Assembly: GCA_964036315.1 (NCBI GenBank)
Contig: OZ038478.1
Coordinates: 149,315,683-149,379,682 of the forward strand
DNA: 64,000 nt
Reading direction: 5' to 3'
Source: Acanthosepion esculentum
Taxonomy: Eukaryota > Mollusca > Cephalopoda > Sepiida > Sepiidae
The translations under genes and the position numbers were made by a program. Shown here one piece after another: positions 49,946-61,820 of this stretch; positions within the stretch are counted from its first letter, which is position 1; each line of letters opens with the position of its first letter. Under the pieces are notes generated by a model. The model ran no database searches, had not been told where the DNA came from, and was given only the letters and a program-made list of their open reading frames with translations.

Positions 49946-50160
49946 TGCTAAATTTCCCTTGACTTATTCTTTTGATTTTATAGGCATTAATTTAGATTTT
50001 GCCTTGATGAATTAAGATGGGCTAGGGAAAAATAAACTTCAGTACCACAGAATAGGGTTATTCGTATTTTTATTATAACCTTACATTTTTGTATACTAAC
50101 CACTTACATAATATTTAGAAAGAGTATAACATCAACGTGAAAGATATATCACGGTTATGA
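49946..50160. other. Unannotated spacer
   Basis: No feature recognised. Confidence 0.5.
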
Positions 50161-50164
50161 AGTT

Positions 50165-50165
<1 letters not shown>

Positions 50166-50237
<72 letters not shown>

Positions 50238-50252
50238 ATATATATATATATA

Positions 50253-50315
<63 letters not shown>

Positions 50316-50320
50316 GTATA

Positions 50321-50385
<65 letters not shown>
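50166..50385. repeat. Long interrupted (TA)n microsatellite
   Basis: About 220 bases of TA with CATA, GTGTATA and TTTATA interruptions. Confidence 0.95.
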
Positions 50386-50388
<3 letters not shown>

Positions 50389-50391
50389 TTG

Positions 50392-50660
50392 ATATTTTTT
50401 TTATTTTTACAAAATAGTCCTCAATGTAAATTTACAGAGCATTTATATTATAAATTAACTGATTTAAAATATGTTTTTTCCTTACAAAGTAATAGTCATG
50501 TTTCAAAAATGGAAGCGAAAATCTTCAAAATTAATTTTGTAATTAAATTAAAAACATTAGTTCCATTTCATCCTCAAGCGAATTGTGGAGTAACTTCCAT
50601 TTTTGAAACAAGGTTATTACTGTGTAGAGAAAAAACATATTTTAAATCAGTTAATTTATA

Positions 50661-50663
<3 letters not shown>
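50392..50663. repeat. Foldback (MITE-like) element, complete copy
   Basis: The left arm 50446-50514 (ATAAATTAACTGATTTAAAA onward) is inverted at 50594-50663. The loop is about 80 bases. A partial copy lies at 19377-19600. TA repeats flank the left side and a short TA then (GT)n tract the right side. The long frame across it is a repeat artefact. Confidence 0.85.
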
Positions 50664-50672
<9 letters not shown>

Positions 50673-50707
<35 letters not shown>

Positions 50708-50717
50708 TGTGTGTGTA
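50673..50717. repeat. (GT)n microsatellite
   Basis: About 40 bases of GT. Confidence 0.95.
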
Positions 50718-50900
50718 AAAGTGAACATTGAAGTCAACACTCAGACGCGAGAGATTGCGTCTAGCATGAAACAGTCTATCGCCTATTTACTTTTATATTT
50801 ACATACGCTCTGTATCTTATATTGAGTAGTTTATACCAAATATAGCACACCGTAAAACACCGTAAAACTATATTTCTTCATATTTATATAAATATATACA
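50718..50900. repeat. Copy of the GTGAACAT foldback family
   Basis: Shares AGTGAACAT.GAAGTCAACAC and TATAGCACAC..TAA.ACTATATTTCTTCATAT with copies at 52.96 and 53.3 kb. Confidence 0.7.
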
Positions 50901-51440
50901 TATATAATTTTATATGTGTGTGCGTGCGTGTGTCAATACTGGCAAAATATCACAACTTGAGAATACTCCTTATAAAAGACGGTTGTGCGGACCTCTGACT
51001 CTTCCTGCTGATTTAAACATATATCCGATTGACAGAGGAATGTCATGAATATTGTAAAGGAGAAAACATGCCTAAACATGAGGCGCAGTGAACCTTCAGG
51101 CATGCAAATAATTATTGATCCAATCATTTGGAATGCAACTAAAAATAATATCAATTCTCAATCTGAAAATTAGTCATCGACAGAATAACGAATCCAATGA
51201 AATAGTTCTGGTCTATTGTTAACTCATGGTTGATAAAGAAAAATGTTTCAAATAGCAATTGGAGGAAAAAAATATAAAACTGAGAGATAACTGGCACAGA
51301 TATTGGCACCCTTTACAACAGAAAAGAAAAGATGAGTTAAATCCATAATACCTTACCGGAAACTAGAATCACCCTTGATAATCCGTCAGTATCCAGATGA
51401 GCGGAGTTAAACAATGAATTAGAATTTCAATATTTTTAAA
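50901..51440. other. Unannotated sequence
   Basis: No feature recognised apart from a short GT run near 50916-50932. Confidence 0.5.
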
Positions 51441-51464
51441 AGTCATACGTTATTCCTTCTTTCA

Positions 51465-52170
51465 TTGACACAATGGTGAATAAAAATCAGCTACCTGAGA
51501 AAATCAGATGTGATATTGTTAGTAAGTACACTTAAGTCATATCCAAAGATGTTTGATGACCCTGATTAAAAAATGTACAAAGCTATAAAGAAGTAAACTG
51601 TAAGCAACCTCCCTGGAGGTGTGAATAAGAGGAAATATACGAATGGGAAAACGAAACACCACATAAAATATCTAAAAGCCTGAGAACCGACCTGGACCAA
51701 TGTAACAATTTTTCATCATATACCATAGGGCGCACACTAAATCAAACATTTATTTATGAGTGAATGCCAATGAATAATAATTATTGAGAAAATACATAGA
51801 ATGGATGAACTAAAATCTGCCATAAAGAACTTCGTCATGTCATCATCAATTTGGAACAATGTTTTGTGCACGGATCACCAGAAACAATAATATAGCTTTA
51901 TTTCAAATGTACAGCAGCGATGTTTTCAGACGGCAAAATGAAGTTTATGAGTAAAGAGCACCCTACCAACAGATATTATTGTGGGGGATGTATAATGTTG
52001 TGGAGCTGCTTTGCTCTATCTGATACTGAAGACCTAGAGTGTATTACTGGAATCATGAAGTCTGAGGATATCTACAAGTCATTATATGAAAATATGCTCC
52101 CCATTGTATGAATATTGAGTCGAAGATCATTATTTCTCTAGCAAGATAACCCAATATACAGGCAAATTCT
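51465..52170 (+). pseudogene. Degenerate Tc1/mariner transposase
   Basis: An early DNA-binding part is suggested by KNQLPEKIRCDIVSKYT near 51485. The catalytic region is clearer near 51935-52110, where YYCGGCIMLWSCFALSDTED and ITGIMKSEDIYKSLYENMLP match the known Tc1 phrase GGSIMLWGCF and the following G.MKSEDY...L. Next is LFLQQDNPIY near 52128-52155 for the FQQDNDP motif with the second catalytic D. After that the match is lost, so the third acidic residue and C-terminus are missing. Many stops and frameshifts. Confidence 0.75.
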
Positions 52171-52705
52171 CACCATTTTAAAACTTTAATCTCTAATTGA
52201 AACCGCAACTTCTATGCTAATAGATTCGTGTATAGAATTTCTCGTTTGTGGAACTCAATACCCGCTTGTTGATATTCAGTCAACAATGATCTTCAAAGAT
52301 TTAAATGCAAAGTCTATCACTACGTACTATCTTCTTAATTCTTGTTCATTTAACGTTGTCTAACCTTAGTATTTCCTTATTTCGTTTAGCATTCAGTATC
52401 CTTTTGCATCTTACTGGTTTTTCCCTTGTTTAGGGTTAAATGATTAAAAACAATGTTTTATGACGTTCCTGAGAATCACATATTGACGATGCCAGATGAA
52501 AATATACATATTCTTTTCATTTTTGGAAAGAAGGCCATCCGCTCTATTTTTCTAATAATTTAAACTCGATTAAGACAATACAGCAATTATGATCCAATGG
52601 TATTAAGGAGACGTGACTAAATGAAAGAAACAGTTAGTTGTAACATAATAAAAAGTTATGTATTTTTTGTAGATTTTAGTTGATAAAAAACAAAAAGCTG
52701 AGATA
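52171..52705. other. Unannotated sequence
   Basis: No feature recognised. Confidence 0.5.
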
Positions 52706-52711
52706 GATTTC

Positions 52712-52850
52712 TGAGAAAAGAAGTGAGAAAGAAGAAGAGTTTAGAATAAAACTAGCGGCCTCATTTAGCAATTCAAAAATTAAATGATGTAACATAAGCG
52801 TCTATCTAGTTCTACGACTAATTCATGAAATCGATGTATAACAGGTGAAA
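52712..52850. repeat. Diverged repeat pair, copy 1
   Basis: Order and wording (AAGTGAGA..., TTTAGCAATT, TCTA.CTAGT.CT, AATTCATGAA.C.GATGTATA) match 55835-55970 despite many changes. Confidence 0.55.
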
Positions 52851-52949
52851 AACGCATCGAAAAGATTGCCATAGTTAATATGTTTTACGCATCACTTCTA
52901 TGTTATTGACATATATCCCAGCGGCAAACATGTGCTTGGTATCATCAGG

Positions 52950-53087
52950 CCACGATTGCATCTATCATGAAACAGACTGTCGACTCTAAGTGTTGACTTC
53001 TATGTTCACTTTTATATTTACACACGCTCTATCTCTGGTATTGAGCACTTTATCCCATAAATATAGCACACTTTAAGACTATATTTA

Positions 53088-53091
<4 letters not shown>
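52950..53091. repeat. Copy of the GTGAACAT foldback family
   Basis: CGATTGCATCTATCATGAAACAG to TATTCATATA matches the right half of 53323-53560 almost base for base. Confidence 0.85.
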
Positions 53092-53169
<78 letters not shown>

Positions 53170-53271
53170 TATATACACACACATATATATATATAAATAT
53201 ATACACATATACATATATATACATATATATATATACACATATATAAGCACACACATATATATATACATTAC

Positions 53272-53312
<41 letters not shown>

Positions 53313-53322
53313 CATATATAAA
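53092..53322. repeat. Long interrupted (TA)n/(CATA)n microsatellite
   Basis: About 230 bases of TA with CACA and CATA interruptions between two copies of the same foldback family. Confidence 0.95.
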
Positions 53323-53557
53323 TATAAAAGTGAACATAGAAGTCAACACTTAGAAGTGACAGTATCTTTCATGCTAGATGCAATCGTCAGGCCTGTTCTA
53401 ATATAATAAATTATACGATGGCATCTATCATGAAACAGGCTGTCGCCTCTAAGTGTTGACTTCTATGTTCACTTTTATATTTACACACGCTCTATCTCTG
53501 GTATTGAGCACTTTATCCCATAAATATAGCACACTTTAAGACTATATTTCTTCATAT

Positions 53558-53562
<5 letters not shown>
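53323..53562. repeat. GTGAACAT foldback family, complete palindromic copy
   Basis: The left arm 53323-53381 (ATAAAAGTGAACATAGAAGT onward) is inverted at 53421-53479. The loop contains GATGCAATCGTCAGGCCTG. A single-copy tail (TTTACACACGCTCTATCTCTG to the TA tract) follows the right arm. Confidence 0.85.

Positions 53563-53565
<3 letters not shown>

Positions 53566-53632
<67 letters not shown>
53566..53632. repeat. (TA)n microsatellite
   Basis: TA tract at the left edge of the Tc1 element. Confidence 0.95.
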
Positions 53633-53635
<3 letters not shown>

Positions 53636-55275
53636 GCGAGCATAAAGATCAGAACGATGTTAAGAAAAATTCTCAATATGAAATAACTTTTTATTTTAAA
53701 GCTTCAAAAAACATTTTATCAAGGAAATATAAGGATATAAATGTAAATTATATAATTTCAAAATAGAAAGCTCAATAAACTTATTTTGATAACTTTATAA
53801 GAATAATTATATAACATCCGAAAAAATAGATGATCCAAAACATCAGAACGATTAAATAAACCCATAAAATTTAATAATTATTTTGCATCATTGAAAATTT
53901 TTAGGGTAAGAATATAAAATCGGGCATTTTACTAAATTATACTGGATCTTTACTGGCTCCTTCATTGTAAACATGGCGAAAAGATCTGTGACGTCATTGG
54001 AACTTAGAAAACTGTTAGTCAAGTTACGTAATCAACATAAACTCTCGATTGAGGTTATTTCAAAGAGTGTGGGGAAATCTAAAAGTGTCATTCATAGTAT
54101 TTTAAGAAAACTTGAGGAAATTTGGTCATACGAGGCCAAGAAACCAACTGGCAGGCATAGGAAAACTACTGCAAGGGAAGAGAGATGGATTGGTAATGAA
54201 TCAAAAAAGGATCGATTTGCGACAGCAACCGCTATCTCTAAAAGAGCTAATGCTAACGTTGGCATTAAAATATCAAGACACACTATTTCCCGAAGACTTA
54301 ATGAAATAAATCTGAACAGTTGAGTAGCCTCTACGAAGCCTTACATTTCTAAAAAGAATCAAATGAGCCGATTGAAATTTGCCACTGAACACGTCATATG
54401 GACAGAAGAACAGTGGGATTGTGTTCATTTCAGCGATGAGTCAAAGGTTAATCTGTTCGGTTGTGACAAGAGAAGATTCGTTCGACGCAGTCCGAAGGAA
54501 CGATATTTGCCTCAGTGCACTAAAAGCAGCGGTAAATTTGGAAGAGGATGTGTGATGGTGTTTGGCATGGTTGCAATTGCTGGTACGAGACCTCTTGTTA
54601 AGCAACACGATAAGATTAACGCAACTGTATACAAAGAGATATAGAAGAAACATGTACCTGATTTGAGAACTGCAATTAATGAACCAGCTTCATTTATGCA
54701 AGATAACGCGCCATGTCACACAGCGAAGTCTGTTAAGACATTTCTTTCTGAGGAGGATGTTATTGTTATGGAGTGGCCTGCTCAAAGCACATACATGAAT
54801 CCTATTGAGAATGTTTGGAAGTTACTAAATGAAAGAGCTAAGGAAAAGAATCCAACAAACATCGAAGAACTATGGACTAATTTGAAAGCAGTATGGGAGA
54901 AATTATCCGTTAATGAATGTTAGTATTTATTCGCTCATGTAGCAGAATATGTCAAGCTGTTATTGCAAGTAAAGGTTTACACATCAAGTACTAATGAATT
55001 AAAACGGTATTTTCATTTGGATATGATGTATCAATTATAATAGTATGATTTTGTTAATCGTTCTGATGTTTTTGATCATCTATTTTTTCGAATGTTATAT
55101 AATTAATCTTATAACTGTATCAAAATAAGTTTATTGAGCTTTATATTTTGGAATTATATAATTTACCTTTATATCCTTATATTTCCTTGATAAATGTTCT
55201 ATGAAGTTTTAAAATAAAAAGTTATTTCACATTTAGACTTTTTCTTAACATCATTCTGAACTTTCTGCTCGCTAC
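53633..55275 (+). mobile_element. Tc1/mariner element with 222-bp IR/DR ends
   Basis: The terminal inverted repeats are 53633-53854 and 55054-55275, about 90% alike by eye. Each arm holds two direct repeats around CAGAACGAT. The outer is at 53646-53663 (AGATCAGAACGATGTTAA) and the inner at 53839-53856 (AAACATCAGAACGATTAA), with mirror copies at the right. Such paired sites are the transposase binding sites in IR/DR-type Tc1 elements. The insertion lies in TA-rich DNA, so the TA target duplication cannot be told apart from the tract. One transposase pseudogene fills the centre. Confidence 0.92.
53973..54994 (+). pseudogene. Tc1-type transposase, three in-frame stops
   Basis: Starts at ATG 53973. 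The N-terminal paired-type helix-turn-helix is MAKRSVTSLELRKLLVKLR with VGKSKSVIHSILRKL. The catalytic acids are D at 54435-54437 (HFSDESK), D at 54702-54704 (QDNAPCH) and E at 54807-54809 (NPIENVW), with 34 residues between the last two (DD34E, typical of Tc1). Length is about 340 codons, the family norm. The frame is interrupted by TGA 54321-54323, TAG 54642-54644 and TAG 54921-54923. Each is one C-to-T change away from a plausible sense codon (CGA or CAG). A small indel near 54975 precedes the usual end (HIKY, stop 54992-54994). Apart from this there are no frameshifts. Confidence 0.92.
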
Positions 55276-55830
55276 TGTGTATATAAGCAGTTGACGTTCA
55301 CTGAAGGTATTTGACAAGCAAGAAATAACATGAAATGATTATTTATGCTCAGAAACATATAGATCGAGATAATTCGTACTTGAAGTGATATCATGAATAT
55401 TTTTCTGTTAAGTTATCCTGTTGCTACTTCGAGTATCCGTGTAGGAAACTGGTCGTATACCAACCATACGGCAAAAGAGATCAAGACATAATTATAAAAT
55501 TATCATTTCTTTATAGAGGGAATCGAGTAAATTAATTGGGCATTGAAACAACAAGCATCAAGATCTGTAAGTAAATTAAATAGAATGTTTAAAAGAAATA
55601 CACAACACATTTTTATGAAAAAAATATTTTATTAAAAACTAAAAATATGATAATTTAATTATCGGGGATATTTTAAATCATTTCATCGAAAGATATGAGA
55701 TAAAGCCACTAGGACAAAAATTGTTATTGAAAGAAACTGAGACAAGGTTGCGGGCAAAGAACATTAAGAGACCAGAAGTGGAAACAACATTTTATGGCGA
55801 GTTACATTAGCTATAATTTTTTGAATATAC
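55276..55830. other. Unannotated sequence
   Basis: No feature recognised. Confidence 0.5.
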
Positions 55831-55834
55831 TCGA

Positions 55835-55970
55835 AAAAGAGAAGTGAGAGGGAACAAACTACAAAACTTATGATTACACTTAGCAATTTAAACAGTAAAA
55901 CGATGAGACCTAACTTCTCATCTAGTACTGGACTAAATTCATGAAGCCGATGTATAGTAAAGGAAATAAA
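55835..55970. repeat. Diverged repeat pair, copy 2
   Basis: Partner of 52712-52850. Confidence 0.55.
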
Positions 55971-56805
55971 TTACAATGGATTTATTCAAAGAAAAGTCAC
56001 AGGAAGTGAATGAAACCGATATACCCGGTCAGGATCGGTAACGTGGAAGAATGTTCTTTGAATTCTCTCAAGAATTACTGCATACAGAGCTGAAGTACCA
56101 GACCACATGTATCAGCAATATGCGATGAGAGCAGGAATGATAGATTTATTGACGGGTAAGATCATGTTTATCTCTTAAAATTTTCTGTCACGAAACAGTG
56201 AATCAAATGTCATAGTCACAATTCTAGCAATTGATTCAATATAACTGTTACACTTCATGTCAGTGGAAAACGTTAGACGAAGAAGGCGAATGTAAATATC
56301 ATCTTGGGGTTTTGAATCAAACAAGCAATGGAAGTTGTCAAAAATTTATATACGATTAAATGAAAGTAGTTACATGTCGAATGCATTAAAATTAATATCA
56401 CATTTCTTGTCCCAGCTAACAGCATATTCAACTTCAAGTTTTATATCAGTTGTCAGTTTTACCTATATGAAATATCTATATCAGATTTACTTTAAGACAT
56501 GAGTAATTACTTGTGTCATTAACATAGGTAACAAACCGAGAAGTGCATTTCAAAGTGCGGGTGTATTTCAAAGATATAGCCGTATGGGGACGCCAGCACC
56601 CATTTAAAATGATATTCAAGTGTGGACGATCTAGTCAGCATTCATTTCGCGGTTTTAGAGGAAATATTAACGCAAATCACAGAAATGGTTTGAAACACCA
56701 AAACCTTTCAATCTGAGATGAAAACGAACCGTATGAAAGGACTTCAAATTAACAATCGGTCTTTATTATTCATATCTTCAGTTAAATGGATTCTTTAATA
56801 ATATA
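55971..56805. other. Unannotated sequence
   Basis: No gene supported. Confidence 0.5.
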
Positions 56806-56918
56806 TATAATACATAAAATATATTTATGTAATATATATAATATGTAAAATATATATATATAATATGTAATATATATAATATTTAGATATATATATAAAA
56901 TATATATATAATATAATA
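56806..56918. repeat. AT-only repeat (TAATATA-type)
   Basis: Irregular TA/TAA repeat that provides the left target duplication of transposon B. Confidence 0.9.
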
Positions 56919-58959
56919 TAGGTATGTCCAATTTTGACCTTTTTAGCGTTTTTTTTTAGTTGTTTTTTGTCAGTTGAAAGACACATTAATTTCGAAATTC
57001 TTGTAAAAATTAACTACTTGTTGGATTTTAATGAAAACTTCAGAACTTGTTCAGAAATGAATGAACTTATTTTAGAAATGTTTGTCTCTTTGAAAGTCAT
57101 GGTATAAATATTTTTTTTTATATCTGTTACCCCCCTCGAACTTAATTTTATGAAAAGACAAAAAAAAATTTATTTGCAACCTGAATTTTCTTTTTTAATT
57201 AAATGCACAAAATTCTGAAAAATCTAAATCATCGATTTTTTTGTTAAGAAAATGTCCGAAATTGTCCAAACTTTTACCTCAATTGTAAAAATACAAAACC
57301 CAATAAAACTAAGACAATATTTAATTAAGAAAGTTTTTAATGGCTTTTCTGAATAATATATACGAAGGTAATTATTATCTGAAAGAAAAAAAAATTTTTG
57401 ATGAACAATGAATTTTTACATTAATTTTCTTTTTTTTTTCAATTTTAAATACACAATATGACAAAAGGTTGTTATATATTTATACATTAAGTTCTTTCTG
57501 CAACCTTATAGAAATGATATATTATGTTCTCTACTTTTTAAAGATCATAAATTTGAAAGCTTATTAAAATCTGACAACCATAATTATTTTAAAAATAATT
57601 TTTAATATTCCAAAATTGTATTTAAAATCGTCTACAACGAAAGTACGGATGCACATTGTTGAAATAATGTCACATGAGTAGTTTCCTTTGATAGAAGCAA
57701 GTTTTTTTTACTTCAGAAATGGCTTTGATTCATTCCGTACCAACAAAACAACGCTTGTCAAGTTTTCTGAATATCGTCGTATTATTTTCAATTTTTTTCT
57801 TTTTCTATTCAAATATAATGGAATAGTGGGATAAAAGAAAATATCGACTATTTACAATTACAAAAAAAAAAACGCCCTTGGAAGTCCACCCAAATTTTCA
57901 AGTTTGAAATCGAATGCATAAATTCATTGTACATTACTTTGGAATTATTATCCACACGACAAATTATCAATTAAAACGATTTTTGGAGTTTAAATTTTCT
58001 GGAGTTAGCTCGCTACTACTCAAACTAAAAAATACTTGTTGAGTCAAAACAAAACCAATATAGCATGTTAATTTTATTAATAAATAAAATAAAACTCATA
58101 TTAAAATTACTGCCATATAATTATTAATAAATAGAAAAAAATCTGCCTTAATAAAAAATAAATAAAATCTCATTTCATTAAGTTAACCCGTTTCAATTAA
58201 TGGTGTTTCATGTAATTTTTATATTCTCAGAAAAATATTTCATGACTGAAATAATAAACCTCAATTTAAAAAAATGAATTTTTTTTACTGTTTTATTTTT
58301 ACTTGTAAAATTTGATTTTCTTTCATAATTTAAATGTTATTTTCAGTCCAGAATTCTTCCTCAAACGTAAGGTAAAAAAAAAAAAAAAAAAATTTGAAAG
58401 TGAATTTTTTAAAAAAAATCTACTAAGCAGATTCACTTAAAATTAGAACGAATTATATCACTTCTGTGCTACCGTCCAATACATTTCCGTGCAGTAAGTT
58501 GTGAATATATTGACGTACATCAATCAGCGCCTGTCAAAATAGACCTCCCTGGTGGGAAATATCTCTCTTAAAAAATTTTCTGCTAAGAATGTAAGTAATG
58601 TTTCTTTCAAATTACATTAAGTATACTTTAATCATTCTAAATTTCCTAAGATAACAAAAGAAAAAGGTGTAATTGATTGTTCATGATTTTTTAACTAACA
58701 AACTATGATCTTTCCGACAGAAATGTCGACAAGTTCGATTTTACGAAATTTTTTGACTCGAAAAAAAACAAGATTTTTTAATAAAATTCTTAACATTTAT
58801 AGGAAGGATTAAAAAATCTGAAAAAATATTCAGAAAATACTTTGGTCTTTCCTCTTTAATAACAACATAAATATTTAAACGTTAAAAATTGTTTTATCAA
58901 CTTGGAGACCTTTTTTCGTCAAGGTATACCACTTTTTAGCGAAATATTGGACATACCTA
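56919..58959. mobile_element. DNA transposon B: 8-bp target duplication, ends similar to transposon A
   Basis: TAGGTATGTCCAATTTTGAC at the left is inverted at the right (reverse complement TAGGTATGTCCAATATTTCG), giving a near-perfect 15-bp terminal repeat. The flanks are ATATAATA (56911-56918 and 58960-58967), an exact 8-bp duplication, though within AT-rich DNA. The length is 2041 bp. It is extremely AT-rich with poly-A and poly-T runs and no long frame. One open segment of about 50 codons (58419-58560, containing YRPIHFRAVSCEYIDVHQSA) may be a coding relic that I do not recognise. Confidence 0.75.
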
Positions 58960-58992
58960 ATATAATATATGTATATATATAATATATATATA

Positions 58993-59075
<83 letters not shown>
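58960..59075. repeat. (TA)n microsatellite
   Basis: About 115 bases of TA with TAA interruptions at the left. Confidence 0.95.
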
Positions 59076-59080
<5 letters not shown>

Positions 59081-59535
59081 CCGTAAATATATACAAAATA
59101 AATTTAGCTTACCACTAGAAAACACCAAATTATACTTATAAATGATATGTATTAAGACGATTATCAATACATAGTATTTAGATAATTTATATGTATAAAC
59201 AATATATTTAAAATATCTCACCTTTTTAAGGAATAAATAATTTAAAAATAAAACAATTTAAAGATTGATTGAAATATCTATTTATAACTTTAAGTGGACG
59301 TGAAATTAATAAGAAATCCGAAATATACCTGGAATTCTTTAGAAACCAACAGAAAAAAAACGAACCAAGTAAAATAAAAAGATAAAAGAAAAATTTAAAA
59401 AACATAAAAAATTGATGAAATAGGAGTACACAACACGTCGGACTATTTAAAGATATTATTAATATGGAAAGGAAAGGAAAATGTAGAAGTTAACTCTCGT
59501 TATACATTCAAAATTAAAGTGTTTTATGATTTAAC
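59076..59535. other. Unannotated sequence
   Basis: AT-rich; may include the 3' flank of the minus-strand PLE. Confidence 0.5.
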
Positions 59536-59539
59536 ATGT

Positions 59540-60670
59540 AATAAGTTAAGATCATATTTAAGTTTAAATCTTCTTCTACGTCTACATTTTAAAACTAATT
59601 CATTCATTTGTTTTAATAGTTTGCCTTTATTATTGTATATCGTTATTTCATTTCTTCCCTTTAAACAGAGGTTGTAACTCTCTCTCTAAGAATATTAAGT
59701 GTATGAGTGAAGCCTATAATTTTCCAATGAATCTGGGGGTTCAAATCTTTCTTCTTCAATCCCCAAAATTTCTTTGAAAGAGCTGTCTGGTATTTTAATT
59801 TAGGATTGGTAAAATTGTGCCTATTTTTCACATTCCCCCGCGGTAATTCTAATGTAAATATTATAATCAAATCTATATTTATTATGTGCAATGGTTGCTT
59901 GGGATATCACAAAAGCAGATCTGCATTTGATCTCAACAGAGCAATTTTCTCTATTTCTACAATTGAAGCGGGTTCGATGTCAGATTTATTTTTTTCCGTA
60001 TAATTTACTTAAATTATAGTTATTATGAGAGTTGATAATTTTGTGCATGTTATTAGTGAAGGTTTCTCTAATTCTGATTAGTTTCCTATTGAAAATCTTA
60101 TTTGAGTTTTGTTTTTGTGAACATTTTTATTTAGTAACTTTAGAAATTGTTGTTCGATATTAATATTTGATAGTTTGAAAAAGGGGTATTGAACAATGTA
60201 ATTTTTTCTTTTTCTATTTCTACGGCTACATCCCACTTAAGATTTTTCAATTTTACTTACAACGGTTAGATAAGATAAATTATTTTTGAAACCACTATTG
60301 TGGAAATCATTATCATACAATTCTTTATTTTTATTAAAGAATTTATGTTGGAGGAGAATTTACTAATTCTTGTGCTTGCGGTAGTGAGTATTTGCCTCAC
60401 AATAGCATTGGGGTAGTTAGAACTCAGATTAATATAGTTGGGCGTTTCATTCTCTTGATGGTAGGGTTGAAGGTTTTTATCATTAATGTTAAGAGTGATG
60501 TCTAGATAATAAATAATTTAAGGTTAGAAGTAATATCATTATTAAGCCCTAGTAATTTAAAGGCTCTAATAATTTTATTTCTGTAACTAGACCATTACTA
60601 TTGGTGATGAAAAGCAAAGTAGTTATATAAGATAATCTTATGAATCCCAACCCATAGTACATTTTTGCAA
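59540..60670 (-). pseudogene. Penelope-like (Neptune-like) element, 3' half
   Basis: Read from 60670 down, the order is as follows. A decayed RT active site (LYNYFAFITNSNG, for YRDDG...NSNG) comes first. The post-RT block is SLLTLMI in one frame and LDITLNINDKNLQPYHQENE in another, followed by TPNYINLSSNYPNAIVRQIL and RISKFSSNINSL. The linker contains NTPFFKLSNIN and FLKLLNKNVHKNK. The endonuclease C-terminal part is HNFTNPKLKYQTALSKKFW, GLKKKDLNPQIHWKIIG, then NLCLKGRNEITIYNNKGK with LLKQMNELVLKCRRR. The order matches Neptune-like PLEs, in which T.LSk.iW.LK...I.W.I and LC..EK..I......LN.R.E are conserved. Several frameshifts and stops. Confidence 0.78.
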
Positions 60671-61780
60671 CTGCATTCACATTATTTTATTTTGAAATCA
60701 AATAAGCACATTTTTCTCGAATGTAAACATTTTGAAGATATAATGATCTTTAATTCTGTAAAGAGATTCGATGGAAGTTACCACAAGGCTTTCACTAAAT
60801 TTTCACCAACATTTATTTATATACTGATAATAAATACATAACTTTTCTTATCGTTCTAGCCGTTTTACCACTATCGATAATACATTGCATCGATTCCCTT
60901 ATATCTATTTTGACAGTTCTATATATTTTGTTAACCTTATCGTCATGTGAATAGGTTTGTACGCAAAACTCAAGTCAGAACGACAATCGCAATTTATTCT
61001 GGATTTCGAAATGTAATTGGACATCATATGCGTGTCTTTATCTCCAAGGGAAGGATAATGTTCCGGGTGAAGTTAAATGATTTGCACTTCCAATCACGGC
61101 TCACCGCTTATGTGGAAGGTTTATGGCTATATTGACCCCTGACATGAAGTGTAATTAGGCCGTGTAATGTCTCATAATACGACCGAAGCATTGGTGACTT
61201 GACCTCGCATGATTTACTTTGGCAAGAATATTAATGATTTGAATGTATAAGCTTGGGGTTTGAGAATGTATTGGTAGGAATTAAATGAGAATCTTATGTT
61301 ATTCATCTGGTTAAAGATGCCTGGAATACGAAACGTGAGTTATTCACATGAACAAATGATTGACACTATCTGTCATCAGCTTCAACGCTTTATAGTGAAC
61401 TAGACCACAAAGGTTGATCGATGTTCAATATTAGAATTTCTTCAATACGGATCTGACCGATTTATTCTGTACCTGATACATCTATATAAATTTAGAAGTC
61501 CCATTCATACCAGCACAGAAGTTATACTTCAGATATATTCATCCAAAAGAGTTTGACACTTACCAATGTTTTGAGATCATCCTTTCAAGAAATCTACAAA
61601 TATATTCGTTTGCATTTTGTAGGATGTATATAAAGAGAGGAATAGTTAATTTACTAGCATTTCGAGGTACTCTGTGTCGTCAGTCTTCAAGCAGGAAACT
61701 GCAGTTGGTGGTAGCCGCTCTTTGTCAGGTGTTCTCTTAGTGTTCTTAAGGATTTCAAGTAAAGAAGACTATGACAGATC
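60671..61780. other. Unannotated sequence
   Basis: A 62-codon plus-strand frame at 60947-61135 has no recognisable motif. No gene supported. Confidence 0.5.
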
Positions 61781-61782
61781 TC

Positions 61783-61820
61783 ACTCTCTCTATCTTTCTC
61801 TCTCTCTCTCTCTCTCTCAC
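61783..61820. repeat. (TC)n microsatellite
   Basis: CTCTCTATCTTTC passes into about 22 bases of pure TC. Confidence 0.9.

Noticed and set aside
50164..50661. 165-codon open frame rich in isoleucine and tyrosine
   Set aside because: It reads through the TA microsatellite and into a foldback arm, so its composition reflects the repeat and not a protein.
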